From Chlorops oryzae (taxonomy: Eukaryota; Arthropoda; Insecta; Diptera; Chloropidae), in contig CM035808.1 of the NCBI GenBank assembly GCA_020466095.1, positions 17,027,853 to 17,091,852 of the forward strand: DNA of 64,000 nucleotides, read 5' to 3'. Of this stretch, positions 32,700-44,500 are shown piece after piece. Under the pieces are notes generated by a model. The model was given only the letters and a program-made list of their open reading frames with translations, ran no database searches and had not been told where the DNA came from. Positions within the stretch are counted from its first letter, which is position 1. Each line of letters opens with the position of its first letter. The position numbers and the translations under genes are program-made.

Positions 32700-35600
32700 T
32701 TTAAAAGTTGTTTCGATGTCCTGCATTCAATGAATCATATTGCCAAATCGAAGCATAGCAATTGTCTACAGGATGTCGTTTTCAGGCTCTGTCGAAGAGT
32801 ATTATCGATAAGTACGAATTTCTGCCATAAAATTCCACGAAAAAATACTTCTCGATTAATAAATGCGTGTTCACCGTTAGAATCGCTTAGTACAAGCAAT
32901 TCTGATTTTAGCTGCCTCTGGCAATTCGCTGTCAAAACAAGTTTTGTTTACCAATGGTTTTTATTTCTTATTTCTCTTTCCACTAGAGTTAACAAAAGTA
33001 TATTGACATAGCCACTTAAAAGATGTTAATCGGTCCGCCAAATATACGCAACATATTTTTACTAAAAATGAGAACATCTGCACGGTATGAACTGGTGGCA
33101 AAACTCACATGAGTCGTAAGTCATTTCGAACAGCCGTACCTGCGTCGATTTACATCAAAAATTCAAATAGATTTCGATAATCTGACGCTTCGGCATGTGG
33201 CAGTTACAAAGCACTTTTACGCCTCCTGTAAGCATTGGATGTCAGTCATGATTTTCCATGATTTTATATTTCTTATTTCTCCAAAACTGAGGCTACAACA
33301 AATTAAAGCCTTTTGCTCACGTAATTCATTAATCAAATTCAAGTCCGCTAAGACAATTCATTCATTTTCTATTCGTAAAAATAAATTCATATGCTAGAGC
33401 TTTCACATGCTGGATGTAAAACCTCAACGTTGTTGATGATCTGCCAGCTCAATTTGTTTTTAAGCAACCCTTCAAAATGGTTAGCATATTGAGTATATCA
33501 CGAACAATTGGTATCTAGTAGTAAAATGATTTTCTTCATTCAAGTCGAGGGGAATGATTTTAATTTCATACTACAAATGAATTCCTTAAGCACTTTTACG
33601 TTAAACGTAATTATCATTTAACACCGTGAAAAACTGTATAAAATTCTTCTGTGTATTAAAGTAATACAAATAAAATACTCCTTGAATTTCACTGGCGCAT
33701 TTACTGCTCAAAGAATTATGAGCGCCTATGTAATCCTAAGAGAGTAAATGGAGAAAATAAAAAATTTATATATAGAAAATTGTAAAGAAAAATTTTCAAA
33801 GAATACAGACGAATTATGTTGGGACAAAAAACAAACAAAAAAAACTCCAAGAAAAAAATTATTGAATTGAATTAATTGCCAGTGAAAGCTAACGCTTTAA
33901 GAAAATGCTTTAAACTTGACTATTATAAACTAAAGTAAACAATTGAAAACTTTTTTTAAGTAAACCTAGTGGAAAAGTATGAGTGAAAAATAATTGAAAT
34001 AATCATAGCTTGGAGATTATATTCTAGTAATATCCACAGGAGCAAATTAGAATTCTAGTCAAGCCATTATTTTCCCTTCATTGACATTTTACATTCAGTC
34101 TTCTGCAAAGAAATTTCCGTCCCGTTTGTATTCCAAAAAAAAAAAACTCGACTCAGACAAAGAACGGACAGAGTTCCTAAGCATTTTCTAGTTACTACTG
34201 GGAGTTACACTAGAGCCACTAGACTTAGAGTACCCTAAGACGCTCGAATTTGACAATTTTTATTCATCCTAATTCACCAAATCCTGCGTACAATCCTGAC
34301 TACATTCATACAAAACGAATCAGTTAGGAATCAGTTTGGGTTCCTTCTTTTCATACGAATCAGTTAGAGTTCCTTTTTTTCATAAGAATCAGTTTGGGTT
34401 CCATTTTTTCATACGTCAATTGGTGAAAGGTGAAACAAACGAAAAATTAAAAAATTCAAAAATTAAGGACAAAATTAAAGGAAAAAGGAACTTTAACTTA
34501 TCAACGACTTAAAGCACCAACTTAACAATATCAGGATTTCTAGGACTTTCGAAGACTGGTTTAAACATTACTTACAAATTGGATGATACTTTTATTCAAA
34601 TAGTTAAAGCACCCACTTATGGGTAAAATCATCCTCATAACCCTACATAAGGGTGTTCCACACAAATTAAAGTTATTCTTTTTAACCCATAACCCCTCTT
34701 TTTCTAGATAACCATATAAGCTTAAATAATAAATTTAATTGGGAATGAATTACGACAACCCGTGCCGCAATGACTTCGAAGTTTCGAATCATATCTATTT
34801 CAATTTAGTCTCCCAAAAGTATGCATAGAAAAATTGATGATATTGAAAATCATGTGATTTTTCCTTCAAAATATTGCCACATAACCACGATATCAGAGAT
34901 ATTTAGTGAAATTATGTTAATTATGCAATAGTTCGAAGAAAAAGTTCACAAGAAATTAACTAAAAAATACTAAGAAATTTTTAGCTGAAACATTGACATG
35001 CATACTTTAAGGGTAGAACTCATATTATAACTCAACGCTTAAGATTTGCTCATGTTCAAATATCTTTCTCATATTTTAACTGGTCTGGTCATTGTTAGGC
35101 TTAAAATGTTACCAATTTAACGGACTAGACCCATCGATGTGATTCGTATACCATTAGCACTGTTCCATAGCTAGCGCAACTGATATATCATCTTGTTTCT
35201 AGAAGTTCGAGTTTATTGACCTAAAAAAAAAGACACTTATTTACCCAAAACATATTACCTACTATAAATATTTTCAATTCCATGCAACCCACGCAAAGGG
35301 CCCTACCGTTCACTCCCGGCACAAACTAATCCAAATATATACTTTGGAAACTCCGTGCGATACTTCTTTTCGGCAAGCCGCATTAGTCCACAAAGACTGT
35401 CGATATGGGGAGAAAAGAACCTGAAATTTCTCTCTTTAATAAATGGAAGCCATTAAACACCCCCAAGAAATATCATTCGCTGGCCTTGTCTGTATAATAT
35501 GTGTATAACAACATCACGGTAGTCAAAAATTGTCTCCATAAAATTGGTCACTGATCTTAACTTTTCATATCAGATTCGCTTGAAATGACTTCGAACATGT

Positions 35601-38000
35601 TTTGATTTTAGTATTGTCGACTCGAAGAAAAAGTTACTCTAGCTTGCGCGTTACGATTTCCTTAGAATTCGTCGGAAGCCAGTCTCGAGCGTTTTCTGTC
35701 GCTCTGGCTCATCATCTGGCCCGTACCTATGTCTCTTGTTAAACACCGTGATTGCTATCAGGTTTCATTGACTTGAAATTTGTAGCTCAATTCGTTTGAA
35801 GTTTATTTCTGACTGGACTTGTGCGTTTCCACAGAATCTTAGCACTTTTGCTTTTATGTTGCCAAATCACATACATAGTGTATATTACATACATACCTAT
35901 ATATATGTATATATTAACGAATGTGCGCATATTATGTTAAAGCTGATGCGATTCTTATGGATATCACATTTTGACGATCTTAACGCCTTCATAGATTAGT
36001 TTTCATAATCAAGTCGCCTCAGTAAATGAAAGCGGAGCTCTACTTCGGTTAGGACTCAAAATGAACACTAGATGATCGATGCCATCAATGTTTCTCGCTT
36101 TATATTAGTTGTAAAACATTTTATGGGCTACTGTGTGATGGTTTTTTTTTTTTTTTTCTAAACTAAAATACTAATCAATGTGAAGAAAGAGTGCCGTGAA
36201 AATTATTATTTAGACTAATCCATTATTAAACAGAACCAACAAAAAGATTTTCTCGAGAACATTAACAACTTTTCTACCTAATTAGCTCAGTTCTCATGAA
36301 CTCAATACCCAACTCTCATACACCAGTGTATGGTAATGAATTAGTTTATTTATTAAGTTACATCTTCCTTCTGTTTGATGTACATATCTTAAAACAATAG
36401 TCAAAAAAATCAAGATAACGATCAACAGCACTCAACATGACTTCAATAAACCGACTGGGTGTCTCAAAAGGAAGCTTTCTTTTACCATCATATCTGGAAA
36501 TATAAGAGGAAGTTATTAGGTACTTTGGTAGCTCGGTCATAATGCCGTTGAGGTGTATTAACTACTTCTCGTCAGTTTGTAATTCTGTGCTGTCGCAAGA
36601 AGTTGAAGTTCATTAAACCAATTTAATGCCCAAGATGAAAATACAAAACAAAAGAACAACAAAAAAAAAAAAAATGTCAAAATCATTATCAAAAACTGCC
36701 ACCTCAAAAAATTAAAAAAGGGTAACATATTTATATGTAAGCATTTTGAAATTTTTAATTGCGATTTAACGACTAATAAACGCTTCATAGTCCAATCGGA
36801 AGATAAAAGGAAAATATATTAAGTACGTCTGAAAAGACCAAATACACAACAATGACCTCACGAAATGGATGGTTCTCGATTAAATTCCCACACTTCTACT
36901 TTCAGGTTTCTACGAAAAAAACTCTTGAAAAATGAAAAATCAAAATGAAGACATAATGGGGACATAAAAAGACATGTTGCGTTGGAAAGGGGAGGCCGAG
37001 GAAGAATAATGCTTGCGGTAAGTTGAAAAGTTGCTAAAGAAAAAAAAAAAATTATACTTGGTTCATCGACCCAAAAAGCTTTTCACATTAGTGCCAAATA
37101 ATTTTGATGGTTACAGTTGAGAACTCGGACTTTTGGCCTGTGAAAAAAATGCCATTAAGTTTTTTTTATGTTAATTCATAAAAATTTAATTGAACTTCCG
37201 TTGAACCGCTATTGAACTCGATTTCGTAAATCCGTGAATATTTTCTTGGCTAAGAAAGTTTTTTGAATCTTTACTACAGTATTTATAAACATTCCTATGA
37301 AGTATAATCGACTTAAAATCGAGAAATAGGCGAAACCAATAACTGGCCATGCTTCCAATGTAGCATTATTCCCAAGTTCGTATTTTCGTCCTGCTCACGC
37401 CCACTTCAACAGAATCAGCTACAACTCATAATTAATGCAAATTATATTTCATCTTACGGACGCAATTAAAATTCAGACTTAGCAAAAAAAACAAAAACCA
37501 ATTTGAGATATTCGACAATTTCAGGGCGCGCCTTTTTGCATTTGAAAAATCATAATTTTTTTTTCTCTTCAAGACCCAAATGCTCTCTTTTTATTTCGGC
37601 AGTATTACCAACTAAATAATTTGGTTGTTTGCAATAAAATTCCACCCCAAAATCCCGTCGCTGCCAAATTCTTACCGCCCCTAAAATTTGCTTTCTCTGT
37701 TGTCTCTTCGGTAAGTCAAGGCCTAGATACTCAATTTGGCTCCCTTCAAATTAAAATGCCTTTGGTGAAGCTTCCTCGAACCGATGTCAGAAAATTTAGG
37801 AGGCATCATGCAAAAACGAATGACAGCGAAACTGTCTAAATTTAACGCTCCCCACCTTTGAATTGGATACTGGAAAATGACTGACATTTGATTATTGGCT
37901 TCCAATTTTCTTAAACTTGAAAAGCTGAAATAATCCGTTTACGGCAGCCCAAGGAGCACTGCAGAGCAGCATCTGCATGATTCTCAGCAATCCATCCATC
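32700..38000. other. No gene seen
   Basis: AT-rich intergenic or intronic sequence. Apart from the 29-bp tandem units at 34.3 kb, only short chance frames under 95 codons are present. Confidence 0.5.
34328..34414. repeat. Three tandem 29-bp units
   Basis: The units begin GAATCAGTTTGGGTTCC or GAATCAGTTAGAGTTCC and end TTTTCATAC or TTTTCATAA, at 34328, 34357 and 34386. A partial unit precedes them. Confidence 0.85.
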
Positions 38001-38028
38001 ACATGTGATCTGGTGTACGCCACTTGGA

Positions 38029-38063
38029 TCAGTTGGACTTAGCTCAAACCGATCTCAGATCGT
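38029..38063 (+). promoter_or_regulatory. Candidate TATA-less Inr + DPE core promoter
   Basis: TCAGTT at 38029-38034 is a perfect fly initiator with A(+1) at 38031. GATCGT at 38058-38063 is exactly at +28 to +33 and fits the DPE consensus RGWYVT at five of six positions. GC-richer, CAG- and CGAT-containing sequence follows to about 38270, like a fly 5' leader. An ATG at 38218 opens a frame beginning MARSENFNDLRDRSPGLFRS before running into T-rich sequence. No downstream exon is identified. Confidence 0.35.
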
Positions 38064-38069
38064 GTTCGA

Positions 38070-38114
38070 TTCGCTCGCTCGCTCGTTCGGTCGTTCGTTC
38101 GTTCGTTCGTTCGC
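38070..38114. repeat. TCGC/GTTC microsatellite in the candidate leader
   Basis: A run of TCGCTCGC changing to TCGTTCGTTCG, about eleven tetramers. Confidence 0.85.
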
Positions 38115-39428
38115 TCTGAAATCGAAATTCACGGTGGCTCAAGTATCGCGGCAGGAAGGCAGTAATTACCAATAGCATTCAACATCCAGCAGCAGTCAAG
38201 CGATCGAGGGAAGCTTCATGGCACGATCTGAAAATTTCAACGATTTACGCGATCGATCTCCTGGTCTCTTTCGGTCGTTTCATTCGATTTGTGTTATCTT
38301 GTGTGTTTTTTTTTTAATTTTTTTATTTTATTTATTTTCGCTCTCGAGGACTGTTTGGTATGATTTTCGAACTGTCTATCTTGTCGTGACGTCCGTCTGT
38401 TCGGTTGTCTGCCTTTGCATCTGTCTATCTCCATGTCATTTGGATTTTATACACATTCGCATACGAATATTTCTTCTTCTTGCTTTCCATGGCTGCTGCA
38501 TCTGCCAAATCGAGCTTGAATCGTTACCATCGTAGCCATTGAACTGGAAATCAACGTTGAAATTGCATGAAAGACCAATGTACGACTATCCGAGCCAATT
38601 GATTGACATTCTTGGCTACGCCTCTTTCGACTCCTCTCCACAAGGAGGGGATTGTTCGTCCGACAATCGGCAATATTGGGGATACTGTAATTATTCAGTG
38701 ATCGTATGCTATGCCAAAATGGGAGTAGTTCTTCAAAGGGAATTAGGTAGTTTGCAATTTTGCAGCCAATCGCAATTTACACGCGCCATTAAAGAGACTC
38801 TAAATGGAGTATTTATTTTCTGTTTTTTTTTTTTTTTATTCTTCTGCTTCTTTTTAAGTGATTTCAGGCTTTCTCCTGACCTGCTGTATAGGTTACTGAT
38901 TGTTTATATTGCAAACCAAAGTTCATTTCTACCTTCTAGAACTCGAAAGACTCAGCTGTTGAAAGCTCACCAGTCTAAAATTTTACTATATATTGAACGT
39001 TGGTGGTGGGAAAAAATCTAAAAGGTAAATGTATGTAGGGGAGAGTAGGGAATATAGAAGCACGATTTGATTTTGACACATACATAGCTCACCTGAAAAT
39101 TGTAATTTTTGTAAATTTAAAATGGCGATTCAACTATAATCAAAATGCCACGTTTTGGTAGTTGAAGAATTTAAAAACTCGAATTTTATCAAAGTTCTAA
39201 GGATTTTACAAAATTGTTCGATTTTGTTAGTTGGAAAAATCGGGACGGATGTCGAACCATTTTGAAAATTGAGAAAATTTGAACAATTATTGCTGTACAA
39301 CATTTATTCATTACATCGTGATGAAGCAAAATAAGATTTCAATGGAAAATATGGAGAAAAATTCGATGTTGTTCGTTCGGAATCGGAGTTTTGCATGTTG
39401 TGATACGCCACAATTGAAAAACTACCTA

Positions 39429-39660
39429 CACTCAAAAAAAATAAAATGTCATGCCAACAATTTTATACTTTATCTCAAAAATTTTTTAGTTAAATCGTTC
39501 CCAACAATTTAAATTGCGCTTTGAAAAAAAAAAAATGGAAGTTCTTAAAACAACAACTAAAAATTCTTCGCAAGACCACAGAAATTGAAAATTTATTCTT
39601 GATTCAACAATTTTTTTTAATAACATTGTCTCAACAGTTCTTGTGCATCTTTTTTGAGTG
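39429..39660. mobile_element. MITE with CACTCAAAAAA ends and TA target
   Basis: CACTCAAAAAA at 39429 faces TTTTTTGAGTG ending 39660. TA flanks both ends (39427-39428 and 39661-39662), as for Tc1/mariner-type elements. It is 232 bp, with repeated CAACAATTTT-type words inside. Confidence 0.75.
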
Positions 39661-39745
39661 TATAAATGGGTTTTTGTCGATAATATATTACAATTCTGCG
39701 TTTGCTATGATTCAATTGTTAACCGGAACTATTTTTATTGTTTAA

Positions 39746-39984
39746 CCCTTTCGCGCCCGAGTTTTTTCTCGAAAGACAGGCATTTTTTTGAAAAACTGAT
39801 TGCAAAATTCAATAAAGAAGCAAAAAAAAAAAAGTTCTGCATACTCAAAAATTTCGAATGTCCTTCGGTTATCCTGGGATATATAATCCAATAACAGTTT
39901 TTCATCGGACACATACATGCGTGCCAATAGAAAAAATAAAGTTTTAACTGAGTGGGACGTATTATTCCAGTAGGCGCGAAAGCG
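39746..39984. mobile_element. piggyBac-type MITE (239 bp)
   Basis: CCCTTTCGCGCC at the left and the complement of GGCGCGAAAGCG at the right form the inverted ends. TTAA flanks both sides (39742-39745 and 39985-39988), the exact piggyBac target. Confidence 0.88.
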
Positions 39985-40868
39985 TTAAACTCATTAGGAG
40001 CGAGAAAAATGAAGTCAGTCGATTATGAAAACTTTAAAGTAAAGGTCGAAGGTAGGAAGGTGTGCTCTTTGGAAACTATGCTTAATTTTGATGACTTTAC
40101 TTCCACAATTTGTAAACAATTAGTCAAGTAGGAGCCTTAAGTAATTGGTTACTCAGAAAATAAGGCCTCAATATGGCTGTACGATTTTTCTGAGCATATA
40201 TTTTATCATGCATAAAAACCACTAAAAAATTCAAAGAAACGGAAAATATTTCCGTTTATGAATAACAGGTTCCAAGATAATAAGAAAACATACAAAATGA
40301 TTATTTTGTTTCAAAATTAAAAATGTCTGTAGCGAAAGGTTAAAATCGAATGTCAGATAACGACCGAAAAGGCAATGGTTCGGCATTACCTACTCTCCCC
40401 TACATATTAGTGTTGCAACGAATGTCATTTTTTAGCATTCACGAATGCGCATGTTCTTTAATATCCGCGAATGCGAATATATTTCTTACTCCATATCGGG
40501 GCTTCGACACTGATTTTGAATCGCTATTCAGTGCTAAAAGACATTAACGACCTATTGGACTATGGAAGGGGTTTTCTTCTTCGGAAATATTTCTAGTCAA
40601 TTGACAAAGAAGGATAGTTTCCACTTTTTGTAATTAAGTTTATGAAATTTACCATTTTTTTAAATTCTTTACTGTTACACTTTTTAATTTTTAATACTGA
40701 GAAGATGGTTTTTTTTTAAATTGAATGTATTCGAAACGTTGATATTTCAACAAATTGTTTTTCAGAATTGAATTACCTTCTTTGTTTTGAAACGTTTCCT
40801 CAAAAGATTGAATACCATTAATGTTATAGTCACGTTAATTCCGGGATTTAGGAAATGGTGCGGCATTG

Positions 40869-41072
40869 GGAGCATTCCACGTACGGGACAAATAATATTT
40901 ACGATATTTTTTTATGTTTAAATGCTTTAATTTTATGAAAAGATTATTTTAATGTACTCATATTAAGATAGTTAACAGGATATAAGTTGCTCTTTCCAAA
41001 TATTTTGAGTGATTATATTAGTTTTTGCCTGTTTGTACTAGACAAAAGTATTAATTTTCTGTGGAATGCTCC
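40869..41072. mobile_element. Nested MITE with GGAGCATTCCAC ends
   Basis: GGAGCATTCCAC (40869-40880) is repeated inverted at 41061-41072. ATTG lies immediately outside each end. It is 204 bp and sits inside the hAT-like element. Confidence 0.7.
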
Positions 41073-41151
41073 ATTGGAAGGCCAAAGCGCCGCGGCATTT
41101 TAACAATTTTCCGTATTTTCGCTTTTAGTTTTCTTTGATATCATTGTTAAA

Positions 41152-41414
41152 GATGATATCGCATATGTGCTTCAATAGCGTCAGAACTCAAAATTTGCAG
41201 TTTTAAAAAAAAAGCAGCTTAACCGATGCAGTCTACGTGCATTTATATGACGAAAAGACAGAAATAACTGTTTTTTTCTCCGATTTTCAATAACAAAACC
41301 GCAACTATGAGTGTGCGGTTAGGTAGACAGGTGACCTGTGAACACATTTCTTGCATTAACCCCAATTTGACAAATTTTGAGTTGTGACACTATTGAAGCA
41401 CATGTGCGATATCA
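41152..41414. mobile_element. Nested palindromic element with GATATCGCA ends
   Basis: GATGATATCGCATATGTGCT, TTCAATAGYGTCA and AACTCAAAATTTG at the left occur inverted at 41367-41414 with few changes. Arms are about 48 bp. Confidence 0.65.
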
Positions 41415-41539
41415 TGGTTAAGTTCAGTTAATTTTTTTTGCCGATCATATTCGCGTAATATTGCCCAAGTTTTTGCGAATATGAGTGTAAAAAAATACGA
41501 GAATATTCGCGAATTGCGGATATTCGTTGCAACACTAGT

Positions 41540-44500
41540 ACTTATTTATTTATGTTCTTAGTGAGTGATTTTATGCAACTCATTCCATTACCGATTGTTT
41601 TAATCGCCAGCATTTGAAAGCAACAGAATATTTTGTTGAGTCATCAATGAACAAAATCAAAGATCAATGTGGGCAGTAATTCAAGAAGCCCTTAACAACA
41701 GTCTTAAAAGAAATTCTCTTTGAATCTTGAAGAGTCCAGATGAGATGACTTGAGCCAGCTACCGTGTCGATGCACAATTTGTGCATTTTATGCATTTCAT
41801 TCGTTGATCGTTTTATCGCCAACGCATCAAACCGAAACTCTTGGAATCTTTCAATAAAAAATTTCCAGAAATATTTGCGATTCTTATCTCGATTGATTTG
41901 AAGAACACTACGGATTGTTGAGTTCACAGATTTACTCAATAAAATTGATTAAAATGAAAGGAAGAAAAAAAAAAGCGAAGACAAAAAATCATTGACGATG
42001 GGGGATACCAGTATTTAAAGAGCTTCGCTGATTGACGTGAAGACTTTTTACGATGATTTCGTTGATTTAACGTGTTGATAGGTTTTTTTTTATATTTATT
42101 TTTCTTCGATTTCTTACGAATCGTTTTAGTTTATTTCTTGGCATTCTAAAAATAATATACACTCTCAATTAGTTTTTCTCTCCTCAAGTTCAAGGCAATT
42201 TGTAAAATTCTTTGTGTGTAAACTTTTTTCCCATGACTGGCTTGAGGAACGCGAAAACATTTTTTTTTTATTGTTTTTTGTTTTTTGTTTTTTGCCAAAC
42301 TCCCACCGATTATTCCTGGTCGAAAGTGTGATTTCGAATTCAGTTTGCGTTTGACATTGGACATTAAATAAATTTAAAATCAGCACAACTGTCTCATGAG
42401 AGCCGATTACCGCTGAGCTGTTGGCTGTTCCTTTCGACTATTAATTTCCATTCGATACGCGATAAAAGCTGCCAAACGGAACGATTCTGAATCGAGTCTT
42501 TTGAAGTTAAAATAAAATTTCTTAATTTATTATAGAATTCGCCGCTTTATTGCCTTCACAGATCGATTGAATCGTCCTCATTTGTATGCGATATGAGCTG
42601 TCATAAGGTTCGATATGTTAAACGACGCAATTGAAATTGTGTTCTACAAAACCCATCGTCGACCATTCAACGGGAATAACAAATTTCAAGTAAGTTATTG
42701 ATTTCTAATTTATGACCGAAGCCGTCCTGACGGTTTTTTGTTTGTTATTTATGAAATTCGATTGAAAATATTTTATCGAAAAAACCCCAAAAAATATTGA
42801 ACTGAATAGCCTTCTTGTTTGTCGTCTCTCTTTTTCAAATCAAACATCTTTCTATCAAACTTCCTTCAATGCTGCTCAATTCCTTAGAACAAATCTTTTC
42901 TCTTCAAAATGTAGGTCACTGCTTTCGAAACAAAACAAAAAAAAGACAAAAAAAAAATATGGCTTTCTAAGCACGATCGGAACTGACCTATACCACTGCA
43001 AAAAGTTCAGTGCCCCTCAGGCTAACTAGCTTCATTAAAGCCACTTTAAGAAACTAAAAAAAAACAAAAAGTTACTCTAGAAAACTGAAAAACATTTCCG
43101 AAACGCCTCAAAGAAATTCCGAAAAAGTTTCTTAACCCAAAAATCACACGAATTGACCAATTACTTCGATTCACACGATACTTGGACTTCTCAAACAAAA
43201 AAAGCCCGTGGGAGAAAAATGCTGATTGACGAAGATAGTCGAAGAGACACAGCCGAGCGCAGCGCAGAAGTCAAAAACGAAAACCAACAACGCCAAGTCA
43301 AAAGGCATGAATGCACTGATTGGATTGGACAAGTGGACAAAATGACCAAGAATCACACATATGGCCGAAGGATCGGCAATAAAAATTGGAAACGAATCAA
43401 TAAACGATTTGCTGCACACACACACACGTACATACATATCTCTCTGTCTGTCTTCGGGAAATGGCATGACAAATATTTTACGCGCACATCACAATTCGAG
43501 CCCTCGATGTGATCGCCAAAATGTTCGTGACAATCGTTAATTTAGTCCAGAAACAACCTGATGGAAGTGAAGGAAAAAGTGTACAAAATTTAACATCTGG
43601 ACCGATGAACGATGATGGAGCAGTGATTGGAGTAACTACCCAAAGTACTTTACTAAATACTTACGACTGATCTTTGCCGCTGAATTGTGATTTTTCTTTG
43701 ATCTGAAACCGCGCTACTGGGAATTATCATCCAACAGTGAAGTTCGAAAGCTCTTGCCATGCAGTGTACTTTCCGAAGGTACCAATCACATCATCCGTGG
43801 GCTAAACATATCCCAGTAAAGATAAAATAATTGACATTTCTGTCGCTTAAAACACGATCAGCGACACTTTAAGCGACACGAGTGCCCGTGTATGTGTTCC
43901 CGTGTCGATGCGACTTCTGGGATTCTCTATTATCAGATCTTGTTTCTGATCGCTTCGAACGAACCAATGCAGATTGAATGTTGCAATAATTAAGGCCTTT
44001 AGTCGTTGTCAATGTCGCTTATGCTATGCTAGCAATGTCGTCATCATCAATTCGTTGTCATTGTCGGCAACCTGATGCAAGCAGAAGGAGTAGAGATCTT
44101 TCATCAATGATTTCTTTGGAAATTGGCTCCTTTGATGTGGTAGCCTTCCACGGTGTAATGGCTCCTTCAGTAGGTACTAAAAAAAAACAAAAAACCAACA
44201 AGAATCAGGCTCACTTAAATAAGTGTTCTTAATCGACCATTTTTTAATTGAAGCAGTTTTTTGACCGGAGCAATTTCTGCAAGTGGATTACGAACATGTT
44301 GTCATCTCTTTTGTTTACCTATGTGTATGTACCCTCATCAATTGGCTTCGCTCAATTGCTATCTTATTGTAAGCACTTTTCAATAAAACCTCTATCAATA
44401 TGCTTCCTTAAATACGCTAAGTACCTCCCCCATGAAGTGATTTACTTTTACCTCTTCGCTCTTAAAGCGGATGTCATCATCATCATCATACTTTCTTTCA

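Larger units (their letters stand above)
39032..40406. mobile_element. DNA element with TATGTAGGGGAGAGTAGG ends
   Basis: TATGTAGGGGAGAGTAGG (39032-39049) recurs inverted as CCTACTCTCCCCTACATA (40389-40406), 18 of 18. No transposase frame is present. Two smaller elements lie inside (39429-39660 and 39746-39984). The target duplication is unclear, since TA and ATGTA are part of the palindrome. A hAT element abuts its right end. Confidence 0.8.
40408..41537. mobile_element. hAT-like element with TAGTGTTGCAACGAAT ends
   Basis: TAGTGTTGCAACGAAT (40408-40423) is matched by ATTCGTTGCAACACTA (41522-41537). Flanks CTACATAT and GTACTTAT agree at six of eight, an aged 8-bp duplication. GCGAATATTCGC-type subterminal words occur at both ends. 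Two smaller palindromic elements lie inside. A 408-bp relative is at 54597-55004. Confidence 0.82.

Noticed and set aside
38539..39021. 160-codon plus-strand ORF
   Set aside because: TTG start, a poly-Phe/Cys run from T-rich DNA and no family match by eye. It might be partly transcribed leader but is not supported as a CDS.
43153..43512. 119-codon plus-strand ORF
   Set aside because: It begins at TTG, is polar and ends in a CA microsatellite. No domain is seen.
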